Source: Mesotaenium endlicherianum (Eukaryota; Streptophyta; Zygnematophyceae; Zygnematales; Mesotaeniaceae). Taken from it: 64,000 nucleotides of DNA. Every line of letters begins with the position of its first letter. Position 1 is the stretch's first letter. This document shows positions 49,495 through 61,099 of the stretch, in pieces. Location: the NCBI GenBank assembly GCA_009602735.1, contig WELA01007202.1, forward strand, positions 673,335-737,334, read 5' to 3'. The translations under genes and the position numbers were made by a program. The notes under the pieces were generated by a model, which did no database searches, was not told where the DNA came from, and was given only the letters and a program-made list of their open reading frames with translations.

Positions 49495-52460
49495 GCCAGC
49501 ATCTTACCACCCGAAGACCCACTTCACGAGAAGACAACAAGCCAAGTGATGTGGAGACCCCCGTTGAAAACGACGTTCCAGCCCCAATGAGATTGACAGG
49601 TTACCTTCATGGAGAGAAGGTCCACATCTTGGTGGATAGCGAAGCTCAGGGAAACTTCATTGCTGCAGATTTTGCCACCAAGCACGGTATTACTATGCAA
49701 ACTCTTGACCACGACGAGGAGATTATGATGCCCGATGGATTCTCCTATACTACCCCTTCGAAGAAGACGTACCCCTTGTCACTCTCTATCAAGTCTGTCA
49801 AGGATAGGGTTTTCCCCCATGCAATTGCGCAAGTCTGACGTCATCCTAGGGACGCCTTGGTTGACCAAGCACAACCCCCAAGTTGATTGGAGGGATGGTA
49901 CTATCAAGATCAAGAAAGACACCGCTTCAAGAATCTGTATTTTGCGCGCAATTCAAAATACCCAGACCGGAGACATCAAGAAGCCGGCACACGAGATACT
50001 ATTGTCCGCCCTCGAACTCAAGAGACTTGTGAGGAAGGGACACGAGCTTCTTTTGGCCTTGATCACGCCAAAAGACATCAAGAAAGACATCAAGAGTGAA
50101 GAAGGCAGCCCCCTTCTCAAGGAGATACAAGAATTCTTAGAGGACTACAAAGAAGTGTTCTCCCCGGAATTGCCCAAGGGCTTACCCCCCAAGAGATTTG
50201 TAGACCTCAAGATAGAGTTGGAGCCCGAAAGAAAGCCCATCTCTTGGCCTACTTTCAAGATGTCATACACGGAGCTAGAAGAAGTCAAAAAGCAAATCAA
50301 GGAGCTACTGGAGGATGGCATCATTCGACCTAGCAAGTTGCCATTTGGAGCCCCGGTGCTATTTGTCAAGAAGAAAGATGGTAGCTTGAGGATGTGTGTG
50401 GACTATCGCGCCCTCAACAAGATCACCATCAGGAATTGATACCCGCTGCCGCGCATGGATGAGCTCATGGACCGGTTGGTTGGAGCCAAGTACTTCATGA
50501 AGGTGGACTTGAAAAGCGGCTACCACCAAATTTGTATCGCTGAACCTTACATAGAGAAAACGGCGTTCGGGACAGATTTGGACATTTTGAGTTCATGGTC
50601 CTGCCATTTGGACTCACCAACGCGCCAGCAACTATCATGCCTATGATGAACACCATATTTCAGCCCGTGTTGGACAGATTTGTGGTGGTATTCATCGATG
50701 ACATCCTTATCTACAGCAAGACCCTTGAAGAGCATGCGAGACACTTGAATGAAATCCTCGAAGTATTGAAGCAAAACAAGCTATTTGCAAAGGATTCAAA
50801 GTGCAAGTTTGCTAAACAAGAAGAGGAGTTCCTAGGTCTCCACGTGACTGTTGATGGCATCAAAATGGCCAAGACGACGACGGTGGTGGAGGAATGGCCA
50901 ACCCCCACGACCAAGAAAGTACTCCAATCTTTGTTGGGATTTGCCAATTGGTACAGGAGATTCATCCACACCTTCTTCTACATAGCAGCCCCTCTCACCG
51001 ATCTACTGGAGAAAGACAAGCCATTTGTTTGGACCAAGAAAGAGGAGGAAGCATTCCAACAACTGAACCAAAGATTGACGACATCACTTACGAGTCAAGA
51101 ACGCAAAATCCAGCCAAGCAAAACTATACAACCAGGGAGCGAGAGGCGTTGGCGATTGTACATGCCTTGAAGGTTTGGCGCTGCTACTTTGAAGAACGCA
51201 AGGTGATGACATCCTTGAAGACAGATCAGGAAGCTCAATTTTCAGCTGCCTATGAGAGAGACCCTTACTACAAGAATGGAGAAGCAGCCTTGGACTATTC
51301 CAAGAAGGCAATTATTGGGTGAGGCAAGACACGGGCCAAAGATGTGTTCCTAATGATTTAGACCTCCGGCTTTTGCTTCTACAAGAAGCACACGACAGCC
51401 TTCTTGGAGGACACTATGGGATCCTAAAGACCACGGCCATTCTAGCCAGGACTTATTGTTGGCTAAGCATGTCTAAGCAAGTCAAGGAGTAGTGCAAGAC
51501 CTGTGACACATGCCAGAGAGTCGAGCGATTTTCACAAAAGGCGAGAGGACTCCTCCAACCACTACCAATCCCCTGAAGGCAATGATCAGACATCTCAATG
51601 GACCTTATTGTGGACCTGCCCGTGACACCTCGAGGCCATAATGCAATACTAACGGTGGTGGACAAACTTACTAAGATGGCTCATTCTACTCCCACGACGA
51701 TTAAGGCTACAGCACCACAACTTGCAAGACTCATCTTTGACATCATCTTCCGACTGGCCATGATGAGCTTCACGGCTGGCCATGATGAAGTACCTGCAGC
51801 AACAGATTTTATGGAGACGTTAGAAGCAGCCCTTAAAGCAGCAAAGATATCTCTACAACAGGCGCAAGATGCTCAAGCAAGAGTCGCAAACACGTCCAGA
51901 AGAGAAATTACGTACAGAGTGGGTGAGAACGTGTTACTATCATCTAAGGATATTTCTCTTAACAACAGGCCTGCTGGCAACAAGGTCTCTCCCAAGTAGT
52001 TGGGACTCTTCAAGATTATCCAGCAAGTCAACCGCGTTGCTTTCATGCTAGAACTTCCCCAAACTATGCACATCGATTCCGTATTCCACGCTTTCCTCTT
52101 CAAGCCACATGTGCAACCCGACAACAAGTTCCCAGGACGAATGAGAATCCCACCAGCTCCAACAATAGTGGATGATCATTTGGAGTGCAAAGTGGAAGAC
52201 ATAGTGGCCATGAGAAATTTCAGGAGACAGCAGCACCACTTCATCAAGTGGAAAACATACCCAGATTTTGTGAATAGTTGGGTGGCGGCGCACTACCACG
52301 ACAAAGTTCAGAGAAAGCTAAAACGCTTCCATGCCGCCAACCCCCATCTTGGACCTGCCCCAAGTTTCTTTATAGAAGCCCAAAGACTTTAGGGAGGCAG
52401 CCTCCCACCATCAAGAAGCAGCAGAAGACCCCTTGGAGGTAGCCTGCAAGAACCACAAAG
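49443..52460 (+). pseudogene. pol region of retrotransposon C
   Basis: Recognisable parts in order are protease ([19 protein letters not shown] region near 49,630), reverse transcriptase ([18 protein letters not shown] near 50,375 and [17 protein letters not shown] near 50,685) and RNase H fragments near 51,100. Integrase parts follow near 51,360-51,740 ([18 protein letters not shown]), and the chromodomain lies near 52,200-52,290 ([15 protein letters not shown]). The RNase H-integrase section is shorter than in B. It is broken in many places. Confidence 0.9.
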
Positions 52461-53152
52461 AGGAAAAAATGACATTAGACACTTTTCTCTTCTCGCAGTT
52501 TCTGGAAAGAAAACTAAAACTACTACTGTTGATAGGTCTCTACATATTAAATTCTGAAATTTTGATCAGCTATAGTTTATGAGTATTTAGTCATTCAAGA
52601 CTCAAGTTCGCTCAATTTGGAGCATTGGTGAGCAAGATATGATGCTCTGAGAAGAAGGGGGTCAGGCAGCTGGCATTATTAGGGCAGAATGTGCTTTCTG
52701 ACATTGTGCCCTCCCCTGAACTTGGAATGCTCTGAAAATCATGACTATGGTAGAAGTCTGTGCTGCACAACTATAAAGACTACTTATGCAAAATTTAAAA
52801 AAGTATGGAAGGACTTGTGGTTTTCAGAAGTTTTTGCACAGATTTGGTCCGTTTGGCACTAGAATTTTTAGATTTGGGGCAATTATGTGGACGCTATGAA
52901 TGTTTGAATTTTTGGCAGATTCTGGGCCAGCTTGTACAATTTTCTTTATCATCAAGGACTAGGCTAGCCACTAAGGTCACACCGCCCACGACCTTGCCTA
53001 GTGTACCTAACATGTGTAGCACCTGACTTGGCGCCTTTGACTAATTCTCTTCACATGTGTGGCATCTGACTTGAAGCTATAGACTAGTCTGTCCACATGT
53101 GTAAGACCTGACTTGACGCATCGAGACGTCGCTTTGTCTGTGTGGGGGGTGA
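52461..53152. other. 3' untranslated region of retrotransposon C
   Basis: Non-coding sequence homologous in reverse orientation to B at about 16,764-17,530. Shared text includes the ACATGTGTAAGACCTGACTTG words, ending in the polypurine tract. No gene. Confidence 0.7.
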
Positions 53153-53646
53153 TGTAGTGATTTGAGTGATAATATATTAGTTTGCATGAACTTTAATGCT
53201 TTTGAATATTTTTGGAACAGTATTGTGTGGAGTCAAGTGTGAATAGATACTTTAGTGTTTTGGTTGATGTTTATTAATCCTTCTAAGGCATTTTCAAAGT
53301 TAGAGGAAGGACCTAGAAGAACTCCATGTGGCAAAAGTCAATGTGCCATTTTTAGATCAAACGGACATGTGTACATTATTCTAGAAAGAGGTGCCAAGTT
53401 TTGGGATGTGGTGGGTGTCAACACATCAACATGCACCTTCCTAGAAATTATTTACGTAGCAAACAAGAGCTAGAACATAGAAAGACATTCGAGAATCACT
53501 CTTGCACATGCCTAATTCCAGAAATATACTAATTTTCAAGAAGTCATTTTTCTTTCAAGAAGCTACCACTTGTGTTCAAGGATCCTTGTCTTGAATAGAT
53601 AAAGAATTCTATTTTACAACGTACTTTATCTATGTGTTTCGCTACA
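53153..53646 (+). repeat. 3' LTR of retrotransposon C
   Basis: About 494 bp, beginning TGTAGTGATTTGAGTG and ending GTTTCGCTACA. It is diverged from the 5' LTR by many substitutions and short indels. Confidence 0.92.
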
Positions 53647-54860
53647 AACACTGCCGTCTAGCCGTTGGCCGCTTATGCAGTTGGTGGTCACTGCTAGGTG
53701 GCCACGAAGGTTTGGAAGCCCTTGCATGAATCTTAGTAGTCGACAATTGGTGACCACCAAAGTCTCCATTGATTGAGCGCAGGCGCCATTCAAAAGCAAA
53801 GTTGGGCACTCAGCTCGACTGTATGCATAGTACAGCCAATCAACATGGAAGTGCTTCATCACCTGAACGGTGAACGGTGGCCACATTGCAGCACCTCCCA
53901 AGGTCAAGCAAACACTGCTTGCATTGAGAGTAGATTCAAAGCCCACACATTGTGCTGTCGGTCAAATCGCCTTCGCGCTATTCAAGCAATTCATAATTTC
54001 AAGAATGGAGTGGCTGTTGAGAGTCAGATTCCTCAGGCTTTTTGGCAGACGCAGGGGTAGTGGTGGGGCGAGGGTCCCCGCAATCCAGACGGCCTGGCCG
54101 CCATTGTACCTCCAGTGTTGTGAGATTTTTTGTCCTTGCCAATCTTTAGCTCCCCGACCAAATCATCTTGCGAGTCACACATCCATGGTTGGTTGTGAAA
54201 TTTGAGAGACAACTCATAGTACAAACATTTGCGGAATAAATGCATGTTGTTGCCTTACAGTTGTGCTATGAAGGCGTACATGATAACAGTATCAGAATTG
54301 CTACATAGCTCGTTGCGTGTAAGAAACAGCTGTTTCATTGCTGACATGGACCGCCAAGTGGCCAACACGATAGATGGCTCGACCCTGCTTGGATTTACAT
54401 CCAAAGCGACAAGTGTGGAGCACCTGGCCAGCCACTCGGGCGCAAAAGCCCACCCCCAAATGGGGGGAAAGGCAAGAGCAAACATTTGCAGCCGTGGTAA
54501 ATGCATGATGGTTGCACCAATCCAAAGCTCCGGCCCTGGTCGACCTACACATGCCCACCCTTGACCAAAAAGGTGCACTTCTAGCTCCTTTAATGTGTTT
54601 GCGTAGGCAAACTCCATGCTCTTCAAATATTCCAGCTCCCTCGTGGAGCAAGCCGACATTGTGCAACCCTCGATATTAGATTTGCATGCCTCGTCGTAAA
54701 CGATATCGAGGTATATCCAAATTTCTATCACGTTCTTCAGCTTTCCTAGTCCTTGGACGGCCTTTTCCCACTTGCTATCCATGCAGAAGGAGGCAACCTT
54801 TTCGTTGCCCTCAAGAAGCAAAATGTGCCACCCCTTGCAAACTCTCATTACATCCTTCAT
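53647..54860 (-). pseudogene. F-box/LRR-like gene, 3' end lost at element C
   Basis: A 201-codon - strand frame (54,255-54,860) starts MKDVMRVCKGWHILLLEGNE. VCKGWHILL resembles the end of an F-box (Skp1-binding module of SCF ubiquitin ligases), and further F-box-like text lies just upstream (ARELDWGNLKE). Leucine-rich-repeat-type strands follow: TLKELEVHLFG, LPRLQMFALAF and STLVALDVNPS. The frame stops at a site that reads as a donor (CT/GTAAGG). After a possible intron to about 54,047 the LRR text resumes (LRNLTLNSHSILEI, then SMETLVVTNCRLLRFM) with one in-frame stop near 53,960. The gene ends abruptly at 53,646 at the LTR of C. I infer a dead receptor-type F-box gene; the LRR call is more secure than the F-box call. 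Confidence 0.5.
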
Positions 54861-54864
54861 ATTG

Positions 54865-55860
54865 TTTTTGTATTACTCCTTTAAGTTTCCCCAATCTAGC
54901 TCCCGTGCACCTTCAAGCAAAATGTCCTACATCATCTCTGCGCCCAAGTGGAAGATGTGCGTGCCCTTTTCCTTTTGTCTCTCTTCATTTTGGATGTAAA
55001 ATTCCGAAATCGGGTGTGCACTGTGACCATCTGTGAAGTCACTCTCACTGCCACACAATGTGCACTCTATCTGATTCTTCCTGCAAGTGGTATGCTGTAT
55101 TATGGCGCTGGATTAAAGCACACCGGACATAGAAGCAGCTACAGGCATTAGAGGGGAATATTAGGAGAGAACTCATATCCAGCCACTCTTATCCGATTGT
55201 GGATGTGGCGCTTTTACTTGGTCAAATATCGTAGCAGGGCTGTAGAAATTGTGAGGAAAACAATTTTAAGACTTCTTCCCAACTGAACTTGTTAAAAATT
55301 AAAGTTTCATACACAAGCTCACCTGATCCATTATGTATGCGCGCACGTACCACGAAGGTCCTTAAACTTCAGGTGCATGTGGATCTTGTCAAGCATTGGA
55401 GATTGGTTGAGAATATGGGGGACCTTTGAGAATAGAGAGTGCATGTTATTGTGCTATGTAGAAGGAGCGCTGAAGCTAAAAGGTGACAATAAAACGTTCC
55501 AAATGATGATGTTCTTGTGCGCATGAGGTGCCAACTATCTGCGAGCTTTTTAATTCATTGACATTTTGCGCAAGAATTACAAGGCGGGCTAATATAAATT
55601 GTATTTGTGCTTCAAAAAACTGGAAAGTTAGAAACATGACGCAACCAAAAAAGTGTCACAACGAACGCCCAAATTTTTCAAGATTTTATCACCCTACGCT
55701 TTTGCCCCTTACGATCAAGTACAGGCTTTCTTTGTACAACCATTGGGTTCGAACGCTCAATCATCACAGAAGACATGCATGTGCAGACGTCAAGGCCCGT
55801 GACAACCCATGACGCTGGAAATGCATTTTTCAGTGCTATTTCAAATCATTTAAAATTCTA
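54865..55860. other. no gene supported
   Basis: Only short unsupported frames were seen; the first 100 bp may hold the 5' end of the F-box/LRR-like gene. Confidence 0.4.
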
Positions 55861-56060
55861 AGAGCAGCTCCTACACCTGTTCGCCCACTCTGGACCCAAC
55901 TTTTACACCATTCAGTTGGATCTTAAAATTGTTGGTTGCCTTACTTTACATTATATGGATGATTTTTACATTATAATAAGATACTGTATAGTCAGGCTTC
56001 ATTGAACTTGATAGAGAACTAGAGAGTAGCGCAATAGTGAGATAAGATGCCTTGTAGCAT
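55860..56060 (+). repeat. dispersed repeat, copy 2 (coding-like)
   Basis: Related to 46,660-46,870: LLHLFAHSGPNFYTIQLDL here parallels LMDLFAHCEPKLFTIHSDL, and both are followed by GAGAGTAGC and CCTTGTA words. It is probably a second decayed copy of the same gypsy-type element. Similarity ends near 56,060. Confidence 0.4.
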
Positions 56061-56179
56061 TTTAGACCAGATCACACACACAGGAGACTAGGAATTGTAT
56101 GTGAGAGAGGCCTTGTTAAAACGAGCCTATTTGTGGGCTTCTCTTTCCTCCTAGTGGAGGAGTTGACTTAGGTTGTGAT

Positions 56180-56538
56180 CCTAGTTATGGGATACTTGTG
56201 TATTGGTTCGTAAGCGACGTATTACACCACGTATTTTGACGTATTTTCAGAATAGTCAAAATACGCGATCCCACGAGGTAAAAATGAATATTTGGCGGTT
56301 TGAAAATGTGACAATGAATTTTCTACATTCACCACCTTCATATCATAGCAAATTAAGTCCCCTACCATTTGCGACTGATTGCGCTCGAGGTTTCGAAGCA
56401 CTTTGAAAGTTATAAGCTCTGCCAATTTTTCCGAGAATCTTGGAAAAACGTAATACTCACGTATTTCCATTTTTTACACGTATTCTCGCAATACGTGTAC
56501 GTTTTACGTATTCTCCAAATACGTATCCCATAACTAGG
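56180..56538. mobile_element. 359-bp MITE with perfect inverted ends
   Basis: The ends are CCTAGTTATGGGATAC and its exact inverse GTATCCCATAACTAGG, and GTTGTGAT flanks both sides (56,172-56,179 and 56,539-56,546). An 8-bp duplication points to hAT-type mobilisation, though the terminal bases do not start with the usual CA/TA. ACGTATT words repeat many times in both orientations near both ends, as subterminal transposase sites do. There is no coding capacity; a few hundred bases is typical of MITEs. Confidence 0.85.
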
Positions 56539-56546
56539 GTTGTGAT

Positions 56547-57270
56547 GGTTGCGATGCTACAAAGTGATTCGGCCACAGAAGGGCACGCCGCACGGCGAAC
56601 GTCAATTGGGTCTGCGTGTGCTGAGGGAAACAGCGATGCAAGAACTCGACTTAAGGGAGTACTTTGGATCCGCTGGTTATTCACTGACTGGATTAAAGCA
56701 TGTGTAGAAATATGAACAAGTATTTTTGAAGGAAGTTAGTGGTAGCTTATGATCATACAATTCCTAATGCTCGAATGAGCACTAAAAACTTTTATCAGTA
56801 CCTGGCTAACAGGGACTCTAGGCTAGCTTTCTCTCTCTCTCGAGCTTCTGAGCAATGCTGAGAACGGAATGCAATGCCGCGTTATGTGAGAAAACGCGTA
56901 CAATCCTAAAGATAACGGTGAATAGTACAACGTGCGTACTTGGTTACGCAACGAATGTGGCTGGTACGAGTCCTACACTTCCTAAGCAATAAGGGCGTCC
57001 TAGATCGATAGATGGATACGCGCAGCCCTCCCCCTACCTATTGATCTAGGTCAATCGATGACACCCATAGTGAGTTGACTGGTCCGTGTGTTCCCACCAA
57101 CATTTGTTGGCGAGGCGCGTGTGAATTGATGGTTGTAGCATTGAGTCCTTAAGCATCTCATGACGGCTCAAAAGCGGCCTCATGAGAGGACTAGGGACCA
57201 TGCAACTCATGCCTGGGCATTTTTAGTGACTTTGACCCTCACTTACCACCCCCCCTTCACTGGTGCAAAC
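56547..57270. other. no gene supported
   Basis: Short frames only. The sequence directly right of the MITE continues that on its left once the element and one GTTGTGAT are set aside. Confidence 0.35.
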
Positions 57271-57279
57271 TCTGAAATG

Positions 57280-58220
57280 AGCATAATAGATTAAGCATGC
57301 TAAAGACGGACTGGCATGTGACATGGGATAAGCAGATGATGAGGCAGCAGTTCAGGCCCTTGATGGAGAGTCCGCACTAGTTTTGGTGCCTAGCATAGTG
57401 GGCAGCCACAGTCATGAGGACGGTGGCCATGGAACCAGACAACCTACAGGATGTCAAGCACTATCATATGCTGAGTCCTTTCTACAATAAAGTGGAGAGA
57501 AGAGTTGAGAGTCCTTGGTGGGGGAGACACGCCAGCAGATGTTTGCCCCCCACTGGTTTCCTTGCACATTGACCAAAGCCGATCATGGGCAGGAGTACTA
57601 CCAACATGCCACAGACTAGAGATGGATGACCGTGACTAATGAGAAGCTGGAGTGTGAACCAGCTCACCTTGACAATTTCCATTATCATTTGGATGAATTT
57701 CTCATCCTGCCGTCTCATATTGCCCCTTAAAATCCCAACCTTTAATAGTTGCCTCTCTAACATGAGCCCCCTAATGAAGAAGTACAGGAAGCGGGTGCGG
57801 GAATACTTTTGTATGGAGAAGCACGCCTTTGTCAAATGGGCAAAGCATGAAGGGCGAATTGAGCTTAGCAAGCTCAGGGTCCAGCAACCCCTACGGAGGT
57901 CCAAAAGCGGGCAAGTAGTTGACTACTCCAGGAGTGCTAGGGAGCTGGATGTCATGGCTATGCTACCCCAGCCCTCTCTGAGGAAGAGGATGTGAGATAG
58001 GAGGAACAGGATTAGGTAGTGGGGTCAGCTTGCTAACACATTCTTTGACAGTCAGCTGATGGCTGCGCATTTGGTTAGCCAAGGTCTTACCTACGTAGTT
58101 AACTCCCGGGTAGGAGATGCCATCGCACTTGCTATTGAATCAATGAAATCAATCCATGAACATAACTTAGGTCACGCTCCCGAGTTTGGTATTCGAAAAG
58201 GAGGCCAAGTCTCTTGTACT
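57280..58220 (+). pseudogene. decayed gene fragments, unknown
   Basis: Plus-strand blocks look coding: ADHGQEYYQHATD near 57,590 and LECEPAHLDNFHYHLDEFLI near 57,650. A clean stretch at about 58,010-58,210 contains QLMAAHLVSQGLTYVVNSRV and ends at a stop. Frames change between blocks. No family is recognised; a transposon protein or an old host gene are both possible. Confidence 0.25.
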
Positions 58221-58536
58221 GCTTACTGAGAGATATGTAAATTCATGCGAGAAGCCATTGATGAGAACTGTCTTCTAACCTTGCTTATGTATGAGTTTCC
58301 TTATTGCATGATTGATGCTTGTTTACTTGCATTTGACGCGTGAGTATGATAAAATTGATCGTGGAGTCTTATTCTGTTCACTAAGTAATCAAATTCTACC
58401 ATAAAGATAATGTATTGATAAAGAGATATTTTACAAATTCTTCATCTCCTATTGGAAAGTTGATTCATTAAACTAGTATCATAGTTCTTTTCACAGTTCT
58501 TATTGCACAGTAAGAACGCGGTCTCATTCTCGGGAT

Positions 58537-59820
58537 ATGGAGAATCAGAATAGTGAAATTAGAGAGATTCAAGGTAGAAATGAAGGTGTAAAATCTCCCA
58601 CATATACTGATATACTTGCAAGTGGAGAGGCCAGAGAGGCTGAGGAAACTTTGGCGGCCCTCGCTGCAGTAACAACCCAGCAAGCTGAGGAAAATTTCAT
58701 CAGAATACGGTTAGCTAAGGCAGAGGAGGAGGCAGACGCTGAAAAGCGGCATTTGGCTCACAACAGAACGGTGGAAGATATGATGGCAGGGAGGGCTAGT
58801 CTTTGAAATCAACCTCTTGCCGGAGTAACTGTTGTACCTCTCACCCAAATAAATAGGCGAGGCAGGAACTGCTAATGCAACAAAAGAAGGAAATGCTAAA
58901 AGTGCTTGTGAGCAACGATTGAATGCTGATGCCGCCGCAATGGCCATATTGCAACCTCAGAATGTTAAATTGGATGCATTATTTGTTCAAATGCAATCTC
59001 AGATGACATTGATGTATCAGTCCCAACAAGAGGACGGGAGAATTACGAGGGCATTCTTGCGTGAGAAGGACCAACTCGAGTTTCACAGTACTGGTGGTGG
59101 CAGAGAGCCTCGCGGGCCCAATCCAAAGCCTCCTCAGAATTGTGATCGTGAGGGAAACCAAAATTTATTACCTGATAAAGTTTCTCGTTGATTGTAAATG
59201 GTGGCTGGAGATTTGTGCATACATGCAAGGTCCTGAAAAGATCAGACACACCGGTGCTCTTCTGAAATGTAGCGCAGCAGACTAGTGGCTCTTTTACAAA
59301 GCAGAGCGCAAGGCTAAGCAACTTGCTGACCCTACATAGGAAGAGTTAGTTGAGTAGTTGCATGAGGAGTTTGATATCATCAATCAGATGGAGATAGCTA
59401 CCTATGCAATGATCTCCTTATCACTAAAGCAAGCCACTTCAGTTGCTGAGTATGCGCGAAAGTTACAAGAAAACAAAATGAAAGAGCTTGCGATGCCAGA
59501 GCTGTATAAAGATACATACTTTTGGTGTGGTTGAAGTCAGAGATCTTCAATCGTTTTGCTGAAAAGAAGTATAAGAAGCTGGCTGACTCCATCCGAGATA
59601 TTGATGCTTGGGATGAGCGGTTCAACCATAAGCGCCAAATTACTGCTTTGAGGGCTGTCGTAAGGTAGGAGATTGAGTTCGTATCATTGACACCAGCAAC
59701 GTATGATAAGCAAGCACGCTTTGCTGCAATGAAGTCTATCGGACATGTGGCTTCATAGCCAAAAGGTAGTCAAGCGTCAGACTTTTTAATTGCCCCCCCA
59801 ACTCTCAACGACCAGCTGAT
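58537..59820 (+). pseudogene. gypsy gag fossil (element E)
   Basis: The text starts MENQNSEIREIQGRNEGVKS. It has an Ala/Glu-rich coiled coil, then a capsid-like region: KWWLEICAYMQGPEKIRHTG, then ATSVAEYARKLQENKM, then DIDAWDERFNHKRQITALRA. The spacing matches retrotransposon capsid domains. No pol follows on the + strand; the sequence passes directly into element D coded on the other strand near 59,820-59,850. It is broken in several places, and no LTR was identified. Confidence 0.6.
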
Positions 59821-59854
59821 GGGCTGTGATCGATGCCTAAAGCGAAAGCATTGG

Positions 59855-59990
59855 AGTCACTACAGAATCAGTCTCCAGCTGGCACGCGGGTTAGCGGCAA
59901 GTCGAGGCAACCGATGTGGAAGCCGAGGTTGCAACTGTCTCAGAGCAGCATCCTGGCCTCCTAGCCAAGGCTGTAGCAGGTTTGGCACGC
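59855..59990 (-). pseudogene. PHD-finger remnant at the 3' end of element D
   Basis: In one - strand frame ACQTCYSLG, then DSCNLGFHIGCLDLPLTRVP, then AGD follows the Cys4-His-Cys3 pattern of PHD fingers, small zinc domains that mostly bind histone H3 tails. It directly follows the integrase tail (GPCHLPNL). The same order is seen in the fossil at 44.6 kb, so the domain belongs to the family and is not a chance join. Confidence 0.65.
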
Positions 59991-59999
59991 CCAGTCGCG

Positions 60000-61060
60000 C
60001 GTCGCGGGGACGACCCTGCATGTCAAGGTTAGGAAGGTGGCATGGCCCACAGTTGTTTGTGTGGTCCTTGTGAAGACGACCATTTGCACCTTCCAACTCC
60101 TGAATTCCTGACGCCAAGACACGTCTGATGCGCAGGATAACGAGCGAGTTGTTGGTGTCGAGGGTGTTCTTCATCTGGCGTCGCACATACACAAAGTCAC
60201 TTGCGAAAAATCGCAACACTTGTGGACGATTGGCTCCTCCACAAGTCATGGCATTCCTCAACGTGTCGCGGTGCTGAGCAATGTTGAGATTGTCCATGGC
60301 CATGGGTATCTAGCGCTAAAAGAGCTCCGCACGCTGTCCGATAAGAGCGCTCCACGTCTCGGGACTGTCCAAGTCCAAGACGTTCTCGACTTGGGTCCTG
60401 GCTGCCGCAGGTATGACTGGTTGTTGGCCGTAGGAAAGGAAGTAGGGAGAATACAAGGCCAGGGAGGCCTGCTTATTGAACCTGTACGCGATAGCCAACC
60501 GTGGGAGAGCGTCATCCCAATGGTTGCATTGTGAGCCAGGCAGGACTTCCGCAGCGCATGCTTGACGTCTGCACCATGCGCTCTGCAAGGCCGTCAGCCT
60601 GTGGATCATTGCGGGAGGTAGCGCGGTGGTCATTCACCGAGCGCTCCAGCAGCTTTTGAAAGCTACCCTTGAACTCCTTTCCCTGATCAGTCAGCACCTC
60701 AGCGCAGCTGCCAATGCACTAAGGACCTGGTTAAGGAAGGCGTGAGCAATCCTTTCGCTGGCCTTGGTGGGCAAAGGCACGAGCTCTATCCACTTGGACA
60801 TGTGCTCAATCATCACCAAGACGTAGAGGTTGCTTTGCCGAGATTTGGGCTGCTCCCTAGCCAAGTCGAGCAACCACTTGTTGAACAGCCCCTGAATAGG
60901 AAGAGGGATAAGAGGGACGGTACGGGCTGTGAAGCTCGAGCGCACCCGGTCGCAAAGAGTGCAGCTGCTGACGATGTCAGCGACGACCTTAATCATGCTG
61001 TACCATCAGTACTCAGCCTGGAGGAGGCTGAGGGTGCGCTGAACACCAAAGTGTACAAGC
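60000..61060 (-). pseudogene. integrase region of element D
   Basis: The zinc-binding part (VHKTLVHFGVQRTLSLLQAE, then SSCTLCDRVRSSF) lies at about 61,055-60,930. The catalytic-core text (LYVLVMIEHMSKWIELVPLP, then TDQGKEFKGSFQKLL, then ADGLAERMVQ) lies at about 60,840-60,590. A C-terminal segment (SDFVYVRRQMKNTLDTN, then SGIQELEGANG, then GPCHLPNL) lies at about 60,210-60,000. It would insert the element DNA into the genome. Broken. Confidence 0.85.
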
Positions 61061-61099
61061 GTCTTGTGCACACGTCGCACCAGCTGGCTGCGTATAGCA

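Larger units (their letters stand above)
47749..53646 (+). mobile_element. LTR retrotransposon C (Ty3/gypsy, chromovirus), broken
   Basis: A 5.9-kb relative of element B in the opposite orientation. It has two LTRs, the consensus primer site TGGTATCAGAGC and a polypurine tract (TGTGGGGGGTGA at 53,141-53,152) just inside them. It carries gag, protease, reverse transcriptase, a shortened RNase H/integrase region and a chromodomain. By eye the LTRs differ at roughly a tenth of sites, about four times the value for B, so it is much older. It is broken in something like a dozen places. No target duplication is visible: CACCC precedes it and AACAC follows, and the two flanks are unrelated. Confidence 0.93.

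Noticed and set aside
55735-55765. tRNA T-arm-like GGTTCGAACG
   Set aside because: No acceptor stem or anticodon arm could be found at the right spacing.
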